This document shows positions 38,201 through 50,288 of a stretch of 64,000 nt of DNA, one piece after another; position 1 is the stretch's first letter, and the number at the start of each line of letters is the position of its first letter. A program made the translations under genes and the position numbers. The stretch is from Loxodes magnus (Eukaryota > Ciliophora > Karyorelictea > Loxodida > Loxodidae), in contig CAMPDV010000043.1 in assembly GCA_946699065.1 (NCBI GenBank), forward strand, positions 124,001-188,000, given 5' to 3'. The notes beneath the pieces were generated by a model. It worked only from the letters and a program-made list of their open reading frames with translations. It was not told the DNA's origin and did not search any database.

Positions 38201-40677
38201 CTATTTCACTGCTTCACCTGCGTTTAGTAATTCAGCTTTAGCTTTATCTAATTATATCTCCTAATACTACTGCTTTGCATTTTCTGCTGAAGCCTGTTCT
38301 TTAACATTATATTCCTAATTGAGATTTTATCCGATTTCAGTTCAATACTATAAATACCTAAATATGAATATAAGCAGTTAATTCGATAAATTTAAATCTA
38401 CATAATTGATTTCTTGGATTATCTAAAACGTAGCAAAGTTAGGATGTAATGGAACTAAGCAACTCTTAAGTAAAGTTGTGAACTAAGTTTCTTTAAGTAT
38501 TTTAAAATTATCGAATTATAGTCATTTCTCAATAGAAGTTAGCTTAGATGCCATCTATATTTAAATCTTCTCTACATTGATAGTTAGAATATCGTAGAGA
38601 TATTCTTCAAATTATTCAGTATTGTAATCCTTTTAGACATCAAAGTTTTAAAGATCTGTTTTTATTGAAAAATGCCCCATATTGACAATTAGAACGTTCT
38701 CTTCAAGAGAATTTATATTTTGAGGAATAAAAATAGTAGGGGCTTCTAGTTCAATATCAAAGTGCATAGCATATCTTTGATAATTACCTTTGACTAAATC
38801 TTTCTGAATAAAAAATTACAATTGCTTATTTTCCAGCCAAAATATATTCAGCAGTTACGTCTTCAGCTGCTTTACTGAAGTGACTAAGATCAAGCTGAAC
38901 ATTCATTGCTTCTCAAATGACATATTATGTTTTTAAAATATTTTCCCTGAATGAAAACTTACATGTTTAAGACTAAATAGAAAGGAGAATTTATTTTTAA
39001 TTCAATCATCATATCTGCGTTTGGTATTTCAAATGGTTTCATTTTATATTTGCATACAAAAGCTGATTTCTAAGCTTTATTGTCATTTTAAAGTCTTTGG
39101 ATATACGGAAAGGCTTTGCTTTAAACTACGTGATCTTTTGCAAATACACTAACAATTTCCATCTCTACAATTAGTTAGACTTATCCTTGATAAAAACCAA
39201 ATTAGACATTTTCCAAGTAAATAGAAGTTAACTTCTTGCTTGCATCCTGCAAAATTTTGAAAGATAACTTAGAAATGTTTAATTTGAAAATTATCCACGT
39301 ATAATTTGCAGGTACTTCTTCAGGTTTATATTCTTGCTTTTAGCCTAGTAGTTATTCAAAATCACTGTCTAATCTTTTTCTTTAATCCAAAACTAATGAC
39401 AATCGACTTTCTACCTCACTAATTTTTCTTTATACTTCCTAAACATCTTTTTCCTTCTATTATTTAGATTTTCCAAATCCTATAAATCCTTTCAATTTTT
39501 GTCCATAGCTAGCAGATGCTTATTATTTAATTTCTTCTATTTCTTTTTGCATTGACTACTCTTATACCTACAAATTCAGTTCTTAAATAGCTCTTTCTCT
39601 TAAGACAATTAATTCACTAATGTCATAATCCTGCTCTATAATCTTAAGTAGTTCATACTAATCTTTCTTTTCTTTTTCAGGTTTTAACCTTCAGTCTTTA
39701 TACAGTTGAACATATTTTTGTGCATCTTCTATTGAAAGTTCTTTAAATTTTTCTTTAGCTTGTACTCCTTGCTCAAATGAAGAATACATCCCTAAAAATT
39801 CTACCAGTTTAAGAGTATGAGTTATATGAGGAGCTTCTAATCTAAAGGATATACTTTGAACGATGAGTAACTCCAAGTTTAGTTATGGAATTTCGTATTT
39901 TGGTTCAATTTACTTATTCATTTAGAATTTAAGACTTATTTACAGGGGTTTCAACATAAAAGAATGCGGTTCTGGAAAATTCTGACTAGTTTCTTTGAAA
40001 CTTCAATCAATGAAATCTTTAGAATTGACAATAGAAACTTAAGCTCCATAATCTAGGAATAAAGAAATATTTTCTATCCCACATAACTTTCTAGCAAGCT
40101 AATCATCTTAAACAAATTCTTTCTTCCAATTTTTATTACATGTGTAAACTTTCAAAGACTGGAGAATGATTCCAATAGCAAATTTCTGAGTTGAGCAGAC
40201 TTCATCTTCATATCTGATGTAAATATTGTTAACAGTTACTTGCACGTTGTCAACAATCTTACTTATCATCTTTTACATTCATCCAGCCTCTTGCTTTCCT
40301 TTACTTATTTCTTAAGGGTTTTTAACTTCAAATTGATCTAAGTAGAACTACCTGTTAGACTTTATTTTCTCCATAACAAGCTGTGAATTCCATTTGTCTG
40401 TACTTTTAGGCTTAATTTACAAAAACATATCTTATATTTCGACAATTAGCGGGGACGATGTCAGACTAGTTCATGGAATTACTATCTTTATCTTACCTAC
40501 ATAGCCTGTTTCTAATTAAAAAGGAAAGTTCATATCATTAATAAAGCTTGGCTTCACCTTTAATTTTTCAAGAAGTACTTATCCAGAAAAAACTGACAAG
40601 TTAAGCTAATTAGCATCCAAATTTTCAATGAAAGAGCCTAACGCAGAGTTGATTACGCCCGCAGTTATCTTGTTCAT
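32234..40677 (-). CDS. VPS13: VPS13 bridge-like lipid transfer protein
   Basis: About 2,790 residues; animal and yeast VPS13 are about 3,100. ATG 40675-40677. Chorein N domain: 'ITAGVINSALGSFIENLDANQLNLSV', 'VGKIKIVIPWTSL', 'IVDNVQVTVNNIYIRYEDE'. Also visible are 'DIELEAPTIFIPQN', 'FKFILVDDTLEIKYQLFYLHCYKV', and, from about residue 1,400, the VAB region 'NYTISNQLGVPIKIWV'. The C-terminal APT1/ATG2-C-like block has 'NPVGLVDKIGRGVIEFFNAPAKG' and 'KPYKGAKQGGTKGFFKGIGKGLLG', then a PH-like end 'KPQIVILTEKKIFLIQ'. Exons are 40677-38963, 38946-38820, 38803-32628 and 32611 onward, joined by three 16-nt introns that each restore the frame. The last exon needs one more small intron (20 nt, GTTAAAACAG...) to reach TGA 32234-32236, so the end is tentative. 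Role in the family: moving phospholipids between organelles at contact sites. Confidence 0.93.
32612..32627 (-). other. 16-nt intron, GTAATTTTTTATTCAG (VPS13)
   Basis: Phase 2. Removal connects the ATG-C block to the PH-like C terminus. It is an exact copy of the intron 6.2 kb upstream in the same gene. Confidence 0.85.
38804..38819 (-). other. 16-nt intron, GTAATTTTTTATTCAG (VPS13)
   Basis: Phase 0. Removal joins 'ILAGKQAI' to 'KDLVKGNYQRYAMHFDIELEAP', and the latter matches a conserved VPS13 stretch. The sequence is identical to the intron at 32612-32627. Confidence 0.88.
38947..38962 (-). other. 16-nt intron, GTAAGTTTTCATTCAG (VPS13)
   Basis: Removal joins 'INSPFYLVLNM' to 'ENILKTQYVIWEAMNVQLDLS' in one frame. 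Confidence 0.85.
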
Positions 40678-40859
40678 TTAAAAATTATTAAAAATGAAGT
40701 TAACTTTATTTACTTTATATATACCAATTATAAGCTAAGCTACATTCTTATATCTTATCTGCTTCTATCATATCAGAGACAAATAAGCGCTAAGAAGGTT
40801 GATAGATAAGAAGTAAAAGTAAGGATATTTTTATCTCTTTAATAAAGTAAAATTTTAAT

Positions 40860-42085
40860 TCATTGGCTTTTTTGACTTTCCATTTGCTACCTTAGTTCGG
40901 TGCTTGAGATATCTATTCTAAATTGAGTTTCATCAATATCATTAAATAAATTTTTAAATTCATTAGGGATTGGAGTATCTTACAAGGTTAGGAACTTTCC
41001 AAGATTTTAATCAAGTCTTCCTGCAACCCATATTTTAGTACCAGCTTACTGAAATCTATACAATGCATGAAGGACACCATTTTCTTCTTGATAATACTTA
41101 GGATTTATAATTTTAGCACAAGTATCCTAGCCTACTAAAATATCATTATTAGGAAACTGTTCAGCTATATCAATATAAAGAGATTTGGCAGTTATTAAAA
41201 CTGGAAGTCTTAAGCTTTCAAATTACTGAATTCGTTTTAAAATTTCTTCTTTTTGTAATATTCCTTTATCAGGATGCTTTATACTTATCTCAAAGTCTGC
41301 ATTTAAGACTTACAAACTTGCTTGTTTGACTAATTTTATAAGATCTAGGCTAAATCTAAATGTCCTTTGTGTAAAGGATTGAAACTACCTGGAAATATTA
41401 TTTTATTTGAAAAGTCTATATCTAAGTACCATTTTTAGTCAAATACTAAGATAGATTAGTTATTTCCTTCAATTACATTTTGGATATGATCTATCTAACT
41501 GAAATTTTATTACTGAACTATTTCAAAAGAATCTGTTTAAACTAAGTTATCAAATAGCATTTTGCGAGAAATTTCTATTGCATTTTATGTCTAAAACGAT
41601 TTTGAAATAACATTAAGAACTGCAAGGCTAATTAAGTTTTCTTATTTTTATCTGTCTCTTTGCAAAGATTTATCTAACTAAAGGTAAGATATTTCTTAGT
41701 TTACAGGAGTATAAAAAGCTAAATATGCATGATCATTTCCTTATCTATCATAATAGGTAGTAATTGCTGCTGTTACACCAACTCCAACTACTTTTGATGG
41801 ATCAATATTTTCAATTTACTTATCCTTTGCTAAATAATTAATAGCTGCTTTATATGCTTGCAATGCCATACTTAAAGCTACTTCTTTACTAACATATTTA
41901 ATACCTTTTGGGAGATCTATTTTAGAGTTTAAACTCTACTTAGAATATAGTAAAGAAGCTTCTAACAAAACTCGGGAACATCCTGGCTCTGATTATAACA
42001 TATAGAAAGACTGAGAACCAGCTCCGGTTGCATAGAGTACTAAATTATATCCAGAAGCATATAATTCCTATATAAATTAAGTCAT
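40860..42085 (-). CDS. CinA-like domain fused to a nucleotidyltransferase
   Basis: 402 residues, ATG 42083-42085 to TGA 40860-40862. Residues about 1-190 resemble the C-terminal CinA (nicotinamide-nucleotide amidase) domain: 'YATGAGSQSFYMLQSEPGCSRVLLEASLLYS' and 'GVGVTAAITT'. Residues about 225-390 are a cytidylyltransferase-like Rossmann domain with the nucleotide-binding 'FPGSFNPLHKGHLDLA' (HxGH near residue 238), 'FEISIKHPDKG' and, at the end, 'DISSTELR', equivalent to the ISSTxIR motif. The apparent frameshift after 'HLDLAQ' disappears when the 17-nt intron 41297-41313 is removed, giving 'KQVYFEISIKHPDKG'. The same domain pair occurs in eukaryotic proteins thought to act in pyridine-nucleotide metabolism; the true substrate is unproven. 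The 3' end lies 182 bp from the VPS13 start on the same strand. Confidence 0.93.
41297..41313 (-). other. 17-nt intron, GTAAGTCTTAAATGCAG
   Basis: Removal reconnects the HxGH half and the FEISIKHPDK half of the nucleotidyltransferase domain exactly at a conserved position. Confidence 0.9.
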
Positions 42086-42612
42086 TTTTATTAAGAGTTT
42101 CCTCTATATCTTTAAGTTAATTTAATATAAAGCAGTCTTTAATATTATTCTATCTAATATCTTTCACTTTAATTAAATCCAATCTCCTAGTCATATTTCT
42201 CTTTCATTTGTTTTGGAAAATACTTTAGTATTTTAAAATCATAATAAATAAGTATGTCTCATAAGTTGAGCTATTCATAATTTGAAAGACTGAGATGGCT
42301 TATTGAAAAATGACTTTGATATTTCTATAAGTAAGTATATTATCTTAGCATAGTTAAGTTATATTGATAGTTATTGGATAATATACTTCTTCTCTAATAT
42401 TCTAGTAGCTTAAATAATAAAAGGACTAAGTCTATAACTTATATTTAGAATGTATCTTTTGTTCTTACAGAGTCTTAAGTAAACTATTTCATCTAGGATT
42501 ATAACAAAGACAGTGAAGTATTGTACATTAGCTACATATAAGCTTCTAATATAATATAGCATATAATTTAAATATAATTAAAAATATTACTTTTAACTAT
42601 TTAGTTATTAGT
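42086..42612. other. Intergenic, glycosyltransferase to CinA
   Basis: AT-rich DNA on the 3' side of the glycosyltransferase and upstream of the CinA-like gene. No separate gene seen. Confidence 0.5.
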
Positions 42613-44772
42613 TCAATCCATTATTTTGCTCTTTTATATACTAAATTTTTAATTCTCCAAATACCATATAAACCTTTAGTTAACTTGTAGCTTTTAAAAT
42701 ACCCTAAAGATCTTAAGTTAATAATAAACTAGTTAAGCGATAAGCTTGTAAAATGAATTAATTTTTACTCTTATAATGATTAAAGTCTAAAGGATTGGAG
42801 AAAGTTTCTTAATGTTGAGTAATATAAGCATAATCAGTACATTTAATATTAATAATTTAAATCGTTACCCAAATAACTATTTAATCACTCTTCTCATTTT
42901 TTTAAGATTCCTACCTTTCTTAGTTACTATGTTGTAATGTAAAAGTTAAAGCTTTCCTTATTTGTTTAATTATTAGTATGATATATTGCTCTTATTATGC
43001 ATTATAAGTGAAGTGAATATTTTTACTCCTTCTACTTCCAATGCTACAGGGTGAACATTTTCTTCATCATTCCAATTTTCATGTCGTCCTCTTGGTAAAT
43101 AAGGTTGAATTAAAATCTTTTGTAGGTTCATTCTGAAATAATCACTTATTGAAGCTAAAAAATCACAAGGAATGATAGCATCGAATAAGTCTAAATAGCT
43201 GTAATTAGGAATTAGCCAAGTCCAAGAGTATTAGAACTCATCTATAATTACTTTATAGAATACTTCCATAGTTAGTTCATTCGTATAATTTACTGGCCTA
43301 CCTGTTACCATTGCCAATCCAACGCTTTTACTTCAAGCTCTGTTTAGAACAAATTGCTAATAGCTTCAAAGAGCAAAATCATAGAAATCAGTTGTTAATG
43401 CTATATCCTCTTCTGTATAAATAGTAGCAGGAGGATTTAAATATTTTGTCATAAAAGTGAAAAGAAAGTGAACGTTAGCTGCTGCAAAGAATTCTTTTAC
43501 TTTTTTATCTTTATTAGATAATCCTTTAAGCTATGCTGGAAGAACAGTTACTTTTGGATGCTTAATCCATACAATATTAAGTAAGTTAGTAAAATATTCT
43601 AAAATAGAGTTTATTTCTGGCAAATCACCATCTTAAGATATCACTATAATAGTTTTATCTATTCCATTAGCCCTTAGCATTTTGGACAACGTATTACGAA
43701 GAATTTCAGATCTTCGATAAACTGTCATTTAAATAGGGATAAGATCTTCTTTCAATCTTTTTGACTCTATTATCTAGAAGTATTTAGTTCTAGCTTATTG
43801 GAATATTTCTTCATTATCGCTTTCAAATTCTCATTCATAACAGGAATTTTCTCAATATTCTGCATAAAATCCAGGCCAACTAGCATTTTCAAGTTTAAGA
43901 TAAGTGTCTTCACTTAGCTAGAAAGCTTTTTCTAAGTTAAATTTCTACTTCTTAAGTTTTTTGCTAAGAGTTCAAACTCCATAATCTTCCCATTCTAATT
44001 TTGTAGAGTTTAGTATTTAAAAATCAGTGAAATAAGGATTGATAAATGATTTTGAGTATTCTTTAAGCTTTTGAAACTAATTAAGAGTCAAAATTTGCTA
44101 GCATATAAAAAATTCAGCTATGTATCCCTTAAAATATTAGCTCGTTTGCTCTGCATTTAGGTTAACAAACTTTTCTTTGGAAATGAGAGTAGCTCCTATT
44201 CTCAAAGGTCTTCCTGTTTAAATAAGTCGATAAAAAGGAGTTTGGAATGCGATTTATTTATTATTAATAAAGATGGAGATTTCTGATTTATTACTATATC
44301 CATATCCAGTAAAACTAGCTGAAAGCTTATATCATTTATTTGCTTCTATTATTTCATTAGTCTAAATAATCTCACAAGATTGGTCATTTCCTCCATAAAA
44401 CTACAATTTCCTATTATTATCTATGAACATGTGATAGCCTCAATAATCACTCTTTTTCTTACATCCTTTCATTTTGTTAGAAACTAGAGTTTGAAAATCG
44501 TTATACTAACTCAAACTTTTAAACCAAAAAGAGAGGCTAATTTCTGAAAAATCTAAAGATCTGATTTAAGAAACAGCAGCTAAGTATTAAGAATTATTCA
44601 AAAGGACATAAGACTAAGGACTTCTACTAAACTAAATTACTTCAGGCTCATGTTTAAACTAGTTTTATCTTTCAAGTTTAAGAAAATGTGATATTATCAT
44701 GTATTACATGACTCAAAAAAGCACAATAAGTATCGAAGCTGTTTTCAATATAAATCTTTGCAGACTAGACAT
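42613..44772 (-). CDS. GT13 (GnT-I/POMGNT1)-like glycosyltransferase with LamG-like domain
   Basis: 707 residues, ATG 44770-44772. A type II membrane anchor (about 7-32, 'FILKTASILIVLFWVMQYMI') implies a Golgi/ER lumenal enzyme. Residues about 70-240 form a laminin-G/ConA-like lectin domain ('ISLSFWFKSLS', 'NKWYKLSASFTG', 'YFKGYIAEFFICQQIL'). The catalytic part has 'IPIQMTVYRRSEILRNTLSKML', 'KTIIVISQDGD' and 'TIYTEEDIALTTDFYDF', where EED (near 449) matches the metal-binding motif of GnT-I and POMGNT1. A 17-nt intron (42911-42927) and a second of 19 nt (42684-42702) give 'CTDYAYITQHQETFSNPLDFNHYKSK' and TGA 42613-42615. The family transfers GlcNAc to mannose on glycoproteins. The acceptor here is unknown. 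The second intron is less certain. Confidence 0.85.
42684..42702 (-). other. 19-nt intron, GTATTTTAAAAGCTACAAG
   Basis: Proposed only because it brings the glycosyltransferase frame to a nearby TGA (42613-42615). Without it the frame stays open to 42275. Confidence 0.45.
42911..42927 (-). other. 17-nt intron, GTAACTAAGAAAGGTAG
   Basis: Phase 0 after exactly 615 codons. Removal yields a protein-like C-terminal region instead of an AT-rich reading. Confidence 0.75.
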
Positions 44773-45163
44773 TGCTATGAATAAATTTATGTAATTAAGA
44801 AAGTAACTTAGAAATCAACTAAATATCTTTCACTTTTTTCTTTATTTATTATCAACTATTTCAATGCAATTCTTTAATTATCTCATCGGCAAATATATTC
44901 ATAATCTTATTTGTAATTATGGAAATTGTTCAAATTTAGTTGATATGGATTAAAGTATTTTTATTATTAAGAGGCTTAAAATCCAAAAGGTAATGAAATA
45001 ATAATACGCTGTGTCTTTCGTTCAATTTATTTAAGTATTAAAAGTAATTTTATGAATTGCTTTATTAATAACTAGCTTTTTACTTGTAGCTTTAGATTAA
45101 ATTCAAAAATGTTAGCTTGAGGTTTATGTATGTTTTTATAAATAAATAGATTAAATTTATGGA

Positions 45164-46735
45164 TCAAGCAAATTGTTTAGATTGCAAGTCAGGCTTATTC
45201 TAATTAGCTGAAGTCTTAATTTAATTTTTAAGAGTACTCATTACTTGTATGCTTTTATTTATTGCCTAGAAACTTTAATCACAAATTTCTTTCATTCTAC
45301 TTTCTTCTCCAATCAGAACTTCCTTAAGATGGTCTAAAGTATCATCATTTTCCTTGAAATCTTCAGGACTATGTATACTAAACTAAATTGAGCTTAAGTC
45401 TTCCTTAAGGGAATTCTAATTAGCAACAAGTTACTCGTTGTTGCTAAACATTTGTATTTTTTATATATTAAGAATTTCCTTTTACTCTGATTTTCTGTTA
45501 TCTTTTAGCGAATCTAAAATAAGAAAGCTAGCTGAAGAAATACTATGATACTCCTACAAATCTTCTTTTCCTTTAAGTGTTGCAAAGCTTTTATTACTTT
45601 GAGAAACTTTATTTGCAACTCTTTCAGAGGAATAGGCTGATCTGAATAATCTAGCTGGCTTTTACTATATTACTTGTAAATGCTTTTTAAGTTGATTTTA
45701 AAAATTTTTATGGCTTTACATGCTTAGAATATCTTCATAGAAACTATTATTTTTCTTCTAAGAGATTTGATGTTTCTACTAATCCATAGTATCTTAATGA
45801 ATGATTTTAAAATTTTAGATAGCATTTTGGACAGATTTGTATCTTCCATTTGAAAATGTTTTAGGATTAAAGTTCTTTTCATTTTGGCTTAAATTAGATT
45901 ATCTTATACTTTAACTTTTTACCTCTAATTGTTATATTTTATCCCTCAATTCTTATATTTCATTCTGTTTCTACTGTAGCAATACCTAGTATTATTACTT
46001 TCCTTCACTTGAACTTTCGATATATTCTCAAGTTTACTTATTATTTAAAAGTAGCTACTCATACTACTAGGTAAGATTCTCCACAAATTGCTAATAAGTT
46101 TGCTTTATTTACTGCTGATTTTATATTTCATTAGTTTTAAAGTTAGAGAACTCTTATTTTAAAGCTTTATATTTAGCTTGCTGTATTTGCATTTAATCCT
46201 TCAAGTTCTTTATCTCTTACTCATACTAATTTTACTTTTACATCCATTCATTTTGCATTTTCTTAATATTACTTTCAATTTGCTTGTTATTAAACTCACT
46301 TTTTTGTTAGGAAATAGATGCTTCTTCAATGATATCTGACAGCAGTTTGATTAACTCTTTAGGATTTGATTTTCAATAAATAAGTTATTTTTTACTTTCT
46401 TCTTCTCTCTTCAGAGCTTACATATCTTATATTTAACTTAACTATTTTAAATAGTTAAAATATTAAAGTTAGAATTATCATTTAGCTGCTTAACTCTCTA
46501 TTAGCTTCAACCCTAGCTGCTAATTAAATGATTAGACAGTCATAAGGCTAATAAGATAATACTTATATAAGCTACTTTTATTTCTTTCTTGCTCTAAATG
46601 TTTGACTCTTTATTATTATTCTTCGCTCTTTGCAAATTAACTGCTACTAAGCTTCTAATTGACAATCTAATTTAACTCTAAATAAATTAATAAATTCAAT
46701 AAGGTTTATTCTGCACGGATAAATAATAAAAGCAT
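45164..46735 (-). CDS. Coiled-coil protein, unknown function
   Basis: 523 residues in one frame, ATG 46733-46735 to TGA 45164-45166. No family recognised. A long Gln/Lys/Glu-rich coiled coil spans roughly 25-260 ('ALKREEESKKQLIYW', 'SEFNNKQIESNIKKMQNEW', 'QYQVLLQQKQNEIQELRDKIQQLE'). A less ordered Ser/Asn-rich part follows, and then 'EVLIGEESRMKEICDQSFQAINKSI' near the end. Many Gln are TAA/TAG; Trp at TGA occurs in 'AAKWQFQ' and 'LIYWKSN'. The N-terminal 'MLLLFIRAEQTLLNLLIYLELNQ' is in frame but could belong to an upstream exon. The composition suggests a structural or cytoskeletal scaffold (inference). Confidence 0.75.
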
Positions 46736-48866
46736 ATAATTTAAAAATAAAGGAGTATAATTATTTAAAATGAAGAATACAATAAATAAAGCTATAAAAA
46801 GAGAAATTAAATTAGCCATTATAATAGCTAGCAATTACTAATATCCATATAAGAATAACTCTCTCCACCTATTTTTATAATCTCTCACTTTTAATCAATA
46901 AGATATTATAAACCTTTTGAAACTTAGCCACAAATAGAAGAAATGTATCTTAAGTTATAGAGGAAATTATAAGAACTGAGTTTAATTACAAAGTATTTAA
47001 CATTATTTATAATAAAAGAAGTAGTTAATATATTCTTAAGCTTTTGATAAAGAACGATTCAATATTACGTAAGAAGAGTGCAATTAAAGATTAATAAACA
47101 ACTATTTTTAAAGTTACTTTTAAGATATAAACTTAAATAGTAAATACTACTCTTTAGCTTAAATCATCACATATATTCAAAATCTCTATAAACTTTAATT
47201 TAAAAATTATTTCATATCTAAGATTTAAAAATTAAAGTATCAGATCAAATTATTTCTGAATCGCTATTTGGGAATTCTAAGACCTTAGTTCATTGTAAAA
47301 GCAGTCATTTATTAATATAAAAAGGGCTTATTATACTATTAAGAAACACTAAAATTAGTTAAATATGCTTAAATATTACTAAAAAGCATGTTTAACTCTT
47401 TCTATTTTACATAAGATTGTAATTTAATTTGCTTAAGTTAGTTTATAATTAGAATATCTCGAAATATCGAAAGTTTAATTACAAAATATAGCAAATAAGT
47501 AAGTAAAAGTTGAAAATAATAATAATGAGATTAAAAGATAAAGAAAAGTAATAGTATATTAAAATCTTCTATCTATTAAAACTATAAACCTTTATTTACT
47601 ATCCTAGTCTAAGAAATACGTTACTTTTTTATTAATTTTTATAGTTATTAATTTGTTTTTTTTTGTTTATTAGTCAAAGGGGATTTAGATTAATTGTTTC
47701 ATATTTGAAATAAATGGTTCTGTTTTATACACTTTATCTCTTTAGATACTATCAAAATGATCTAAGGATAAAATAAAAAATGATACATTAGTGATCAAAA
47801 AGTTTTGCTCTTGTATTATAAAAAGCAAAAAGAACAAAGTGCTATGATTTTATGCTTTTATGGAAAAAGATCAAAAAAGAAAGCGGAACAAATAATAATT
47901 TTTTATCTCGAACAAAAATATACGGAACAATAAAGCTTAAATAGTTACCTTAAAGTTTGAACAAATTTAATTTAGAGAAGGACTAAAAGTAGTTCTAAAA
48001 TATTAACATTTCTTTTGTTAATACTTCATTTTATCATTTGCTTAATTGCTTAGCAAAAGTACTTTTTGCTAGACATATAATTTACCTTTAATTAGTGATT
48101 TAAAGATTTGATTCACTTTAATTGATAAAATCTTAAAAATTAGATATAAAGGAATGAATTCTGCTTTAAATTTTAGAAAATATTGAATAAAAGCAGCCTA
48201 CTTTACTTAAAGTTATTACTTACTTTCTAAAAGCATAACTAAATAAAAAATTAAATAGCTTAAGTGATAACTTTGAACATTCAATAATTGCTCTCTCTAA
48301 TTAATATAAGTATCAAGTTTATTACTTTTTAATAGTTATAGAATTAAATATATAGAAACTAAATTTTTGTTAAAATTATCAGAATACACTTTAATTTATC
48401 TAAAATTTTATCCACCTAAAATATTTTATCTAATACTGAGTAAAAATGTACAGTAATTAAAAACTTAAGAGGAAGTTTAAGACCTTAACTGAGAAATTTT
48501 TAACCCTGTTTTTTATATTAGTTAAGTTAATCATAATAAAGTAAATAGCTTTTCAAAACCTTCGGTTACTATAAATTTAACTAGGCTTAATTTTATAATT
48601 TATAGGACATTTTTTCTGTATATTTTCAAAAGAAATGACGTAAAAATACGTGTCAAAACTTTAAACATGGATGCAAAGATAAAACTTTATATGAAATGAT
48701 GAGATGTAAAAACTCCATATTTAGTTATAAATATCTAATTTAGTTTTATTGACTTAAACAGGAGTTTAATAAAATGAGTTTAATGAGTTTTGTTTAATAT
48801 TTTTTTGTTCTATTCTTTTCTTTCTGAATTAATGAAATTCAGGTTGGATTATTATTAATTATAAAA
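46736..48866. other. AT-rich intergenic region
   Basis: Upstream DNA of two divergent genes. No coding, RNA or clear repeat signal recognised. Confidence 0.5.
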
Positions 48867-50288
48867 ATGGAACTTGCTAATATAACTTATAAGGATAAAA
48901 CTTATATTTTCATTAGATCTTGCGTTGGACTTTTGCTTCTATACTTGCTTGGAATCGGGTATGGAGTTGTTGCCATTTTTGTTTGCTCAGTTGTTTACAA
49001 TTATTGCATTGCCTATTTGATGGGACTTGTTCCTCTAACATTAACTGATTTGGGAATGTTCTGTGAAGCTCATAACAACCGAACAAACATTTGCTGTTTG
49101 ATTTTATTAGAAAAGCTTTCCTATAATGAAATGTTAGAGATTTGCAAAGAAAGAAACATAAAGCCTTTCCCTAAATTCAGAGAAAAAATTGTAAAAGTAT
49201 TAGGATCTTACTACGCTAAACCTATTAGTGTCGAAGAAGCTTCCAAATAGCTCATCAGAGTCGAAGAAGATATTCATTCTAAGAGTGACATAGAAAGATT
49301 TTTAGCTAATCAACTTAATGCACCTTTTGAAATTGGAACCCCATAATGGAAAGCATTTTTCGTGGAAAACTATACTGAAACTCAATCAGTATTAGCATAC
49401 ATTGGATAGCATTATTTATTGGATGGATTATCAGGAACTTTCTTTGTATGTGCTATGAATGATACTTTTGACCAAGAATCAGTGCCAGAAATGCCTCGCA
49501 TTACTTTCTGGAAGAAAGTACTTATGTCAGTGTTAGCCATTTATTATATTCCAAGAGATTTGTTTAAGTATAATTTGATGAGAGAAGATAAAAATCCTGT
49601 CAACAATTAGAAACCTATTGATGGGAGACGCATTATTTCCTTAAGTAAAGAAGAGTTTTCACTGACTGAAATGAAAAAATTCTCAAAAGATCACGGATTA
49701 ACAGTAAATGGATATATGATGGGAATCATTAGCAAGAGCTTTAATGACTATTTCTAGAAATATAATCATCAAGATAAAGCTGTAAAGGTATGTCTACCTA
49801 TTAGTGTTAGGTTTGATACTCCAAAGAGTGTTCAAGAAATTGACATGCATAACATGATTTCAGGAATGATTTATACCTTACCCATCATTCAGGATCTTAA
49901 AACGTAAACTAGGATTATAAATAAGCTAACTGGAGGACTTCGCTCCTCTTATGAATGGTTTAGTGCTAATTATTTAGGTAGATTTTGGGTAGCTGTACTT
50001 CCAATCCCTGTTATGTTCAAGGCCCTTTCCTTTGTATGCAAGAAATGCACTTTGATTTTTTCAAATGTTATAGGACCTAAGAAAACAATCAAAGTAAATG
50101 GAAAGGAAATCAAAGAAATGTATGCTTTATTAAACGGTAATCCAGGCATCGGTTTTTGTGTTTTGCTTTATACATATGAAGATAAGGTGACTTTTAGCAT
50201 TTGTAGTGATGTCAACAGAATGAGTAACACCAAAGAATTCGAAGATATCATTGTTCAAAATATAAGGGAATCATTACAATCTTAATGA
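48867..50288 (+). CDS. Wax synthase / diacylglycerol acyltransferase (WS/DGAT, WSD1-like)
   Basis: 473 residues, ATG 48867 to TGA 50286-50288, no intron needed. An N-terminal hydrophobic region (about 12-58, 'SCVGLLLLYLLGIGYGVVAIFVCSVVYNYCIAYLMG') anchors it in a membrane. The acyltransferase domain shows 'IGQHYLLDGLSG', the HxxxDG catalytic motif with His182, Asp186 and Gly187. The C-terminal DUF1298-type domain has 'VCLPISVRFDTPKS', 'CTLIFSNVIGPKKTIKVNGKEI' and 'GFCVLLYTYEDKVTFSICSD'. The family esterifies fatty alcohols or diacylglycerol with acyl-CoA, making wax esters or triacylglycerol in the ER. The canonical double His is Gln-His here, as in some eukaryotic members. Four in-frame TAG/TAA within the conserved region are Gln. 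Confidence 0.94.

Noticed and set aside
41297-41313. Frameshift or sequencing error in the nucleotidyltransferase
   Set aside because: A 17-nt GT...AG intron restores the conserved FEISIKHPDK motif exactly.
42275-42612. Longer C terminus for the glycosyltransferase
   Set aside because: The reading becomes AT-driven (Tyr/Ile/Leu/Asn/Gln only); a 19-nt intron gives a nearby TGA, so the shorter model was preferred.
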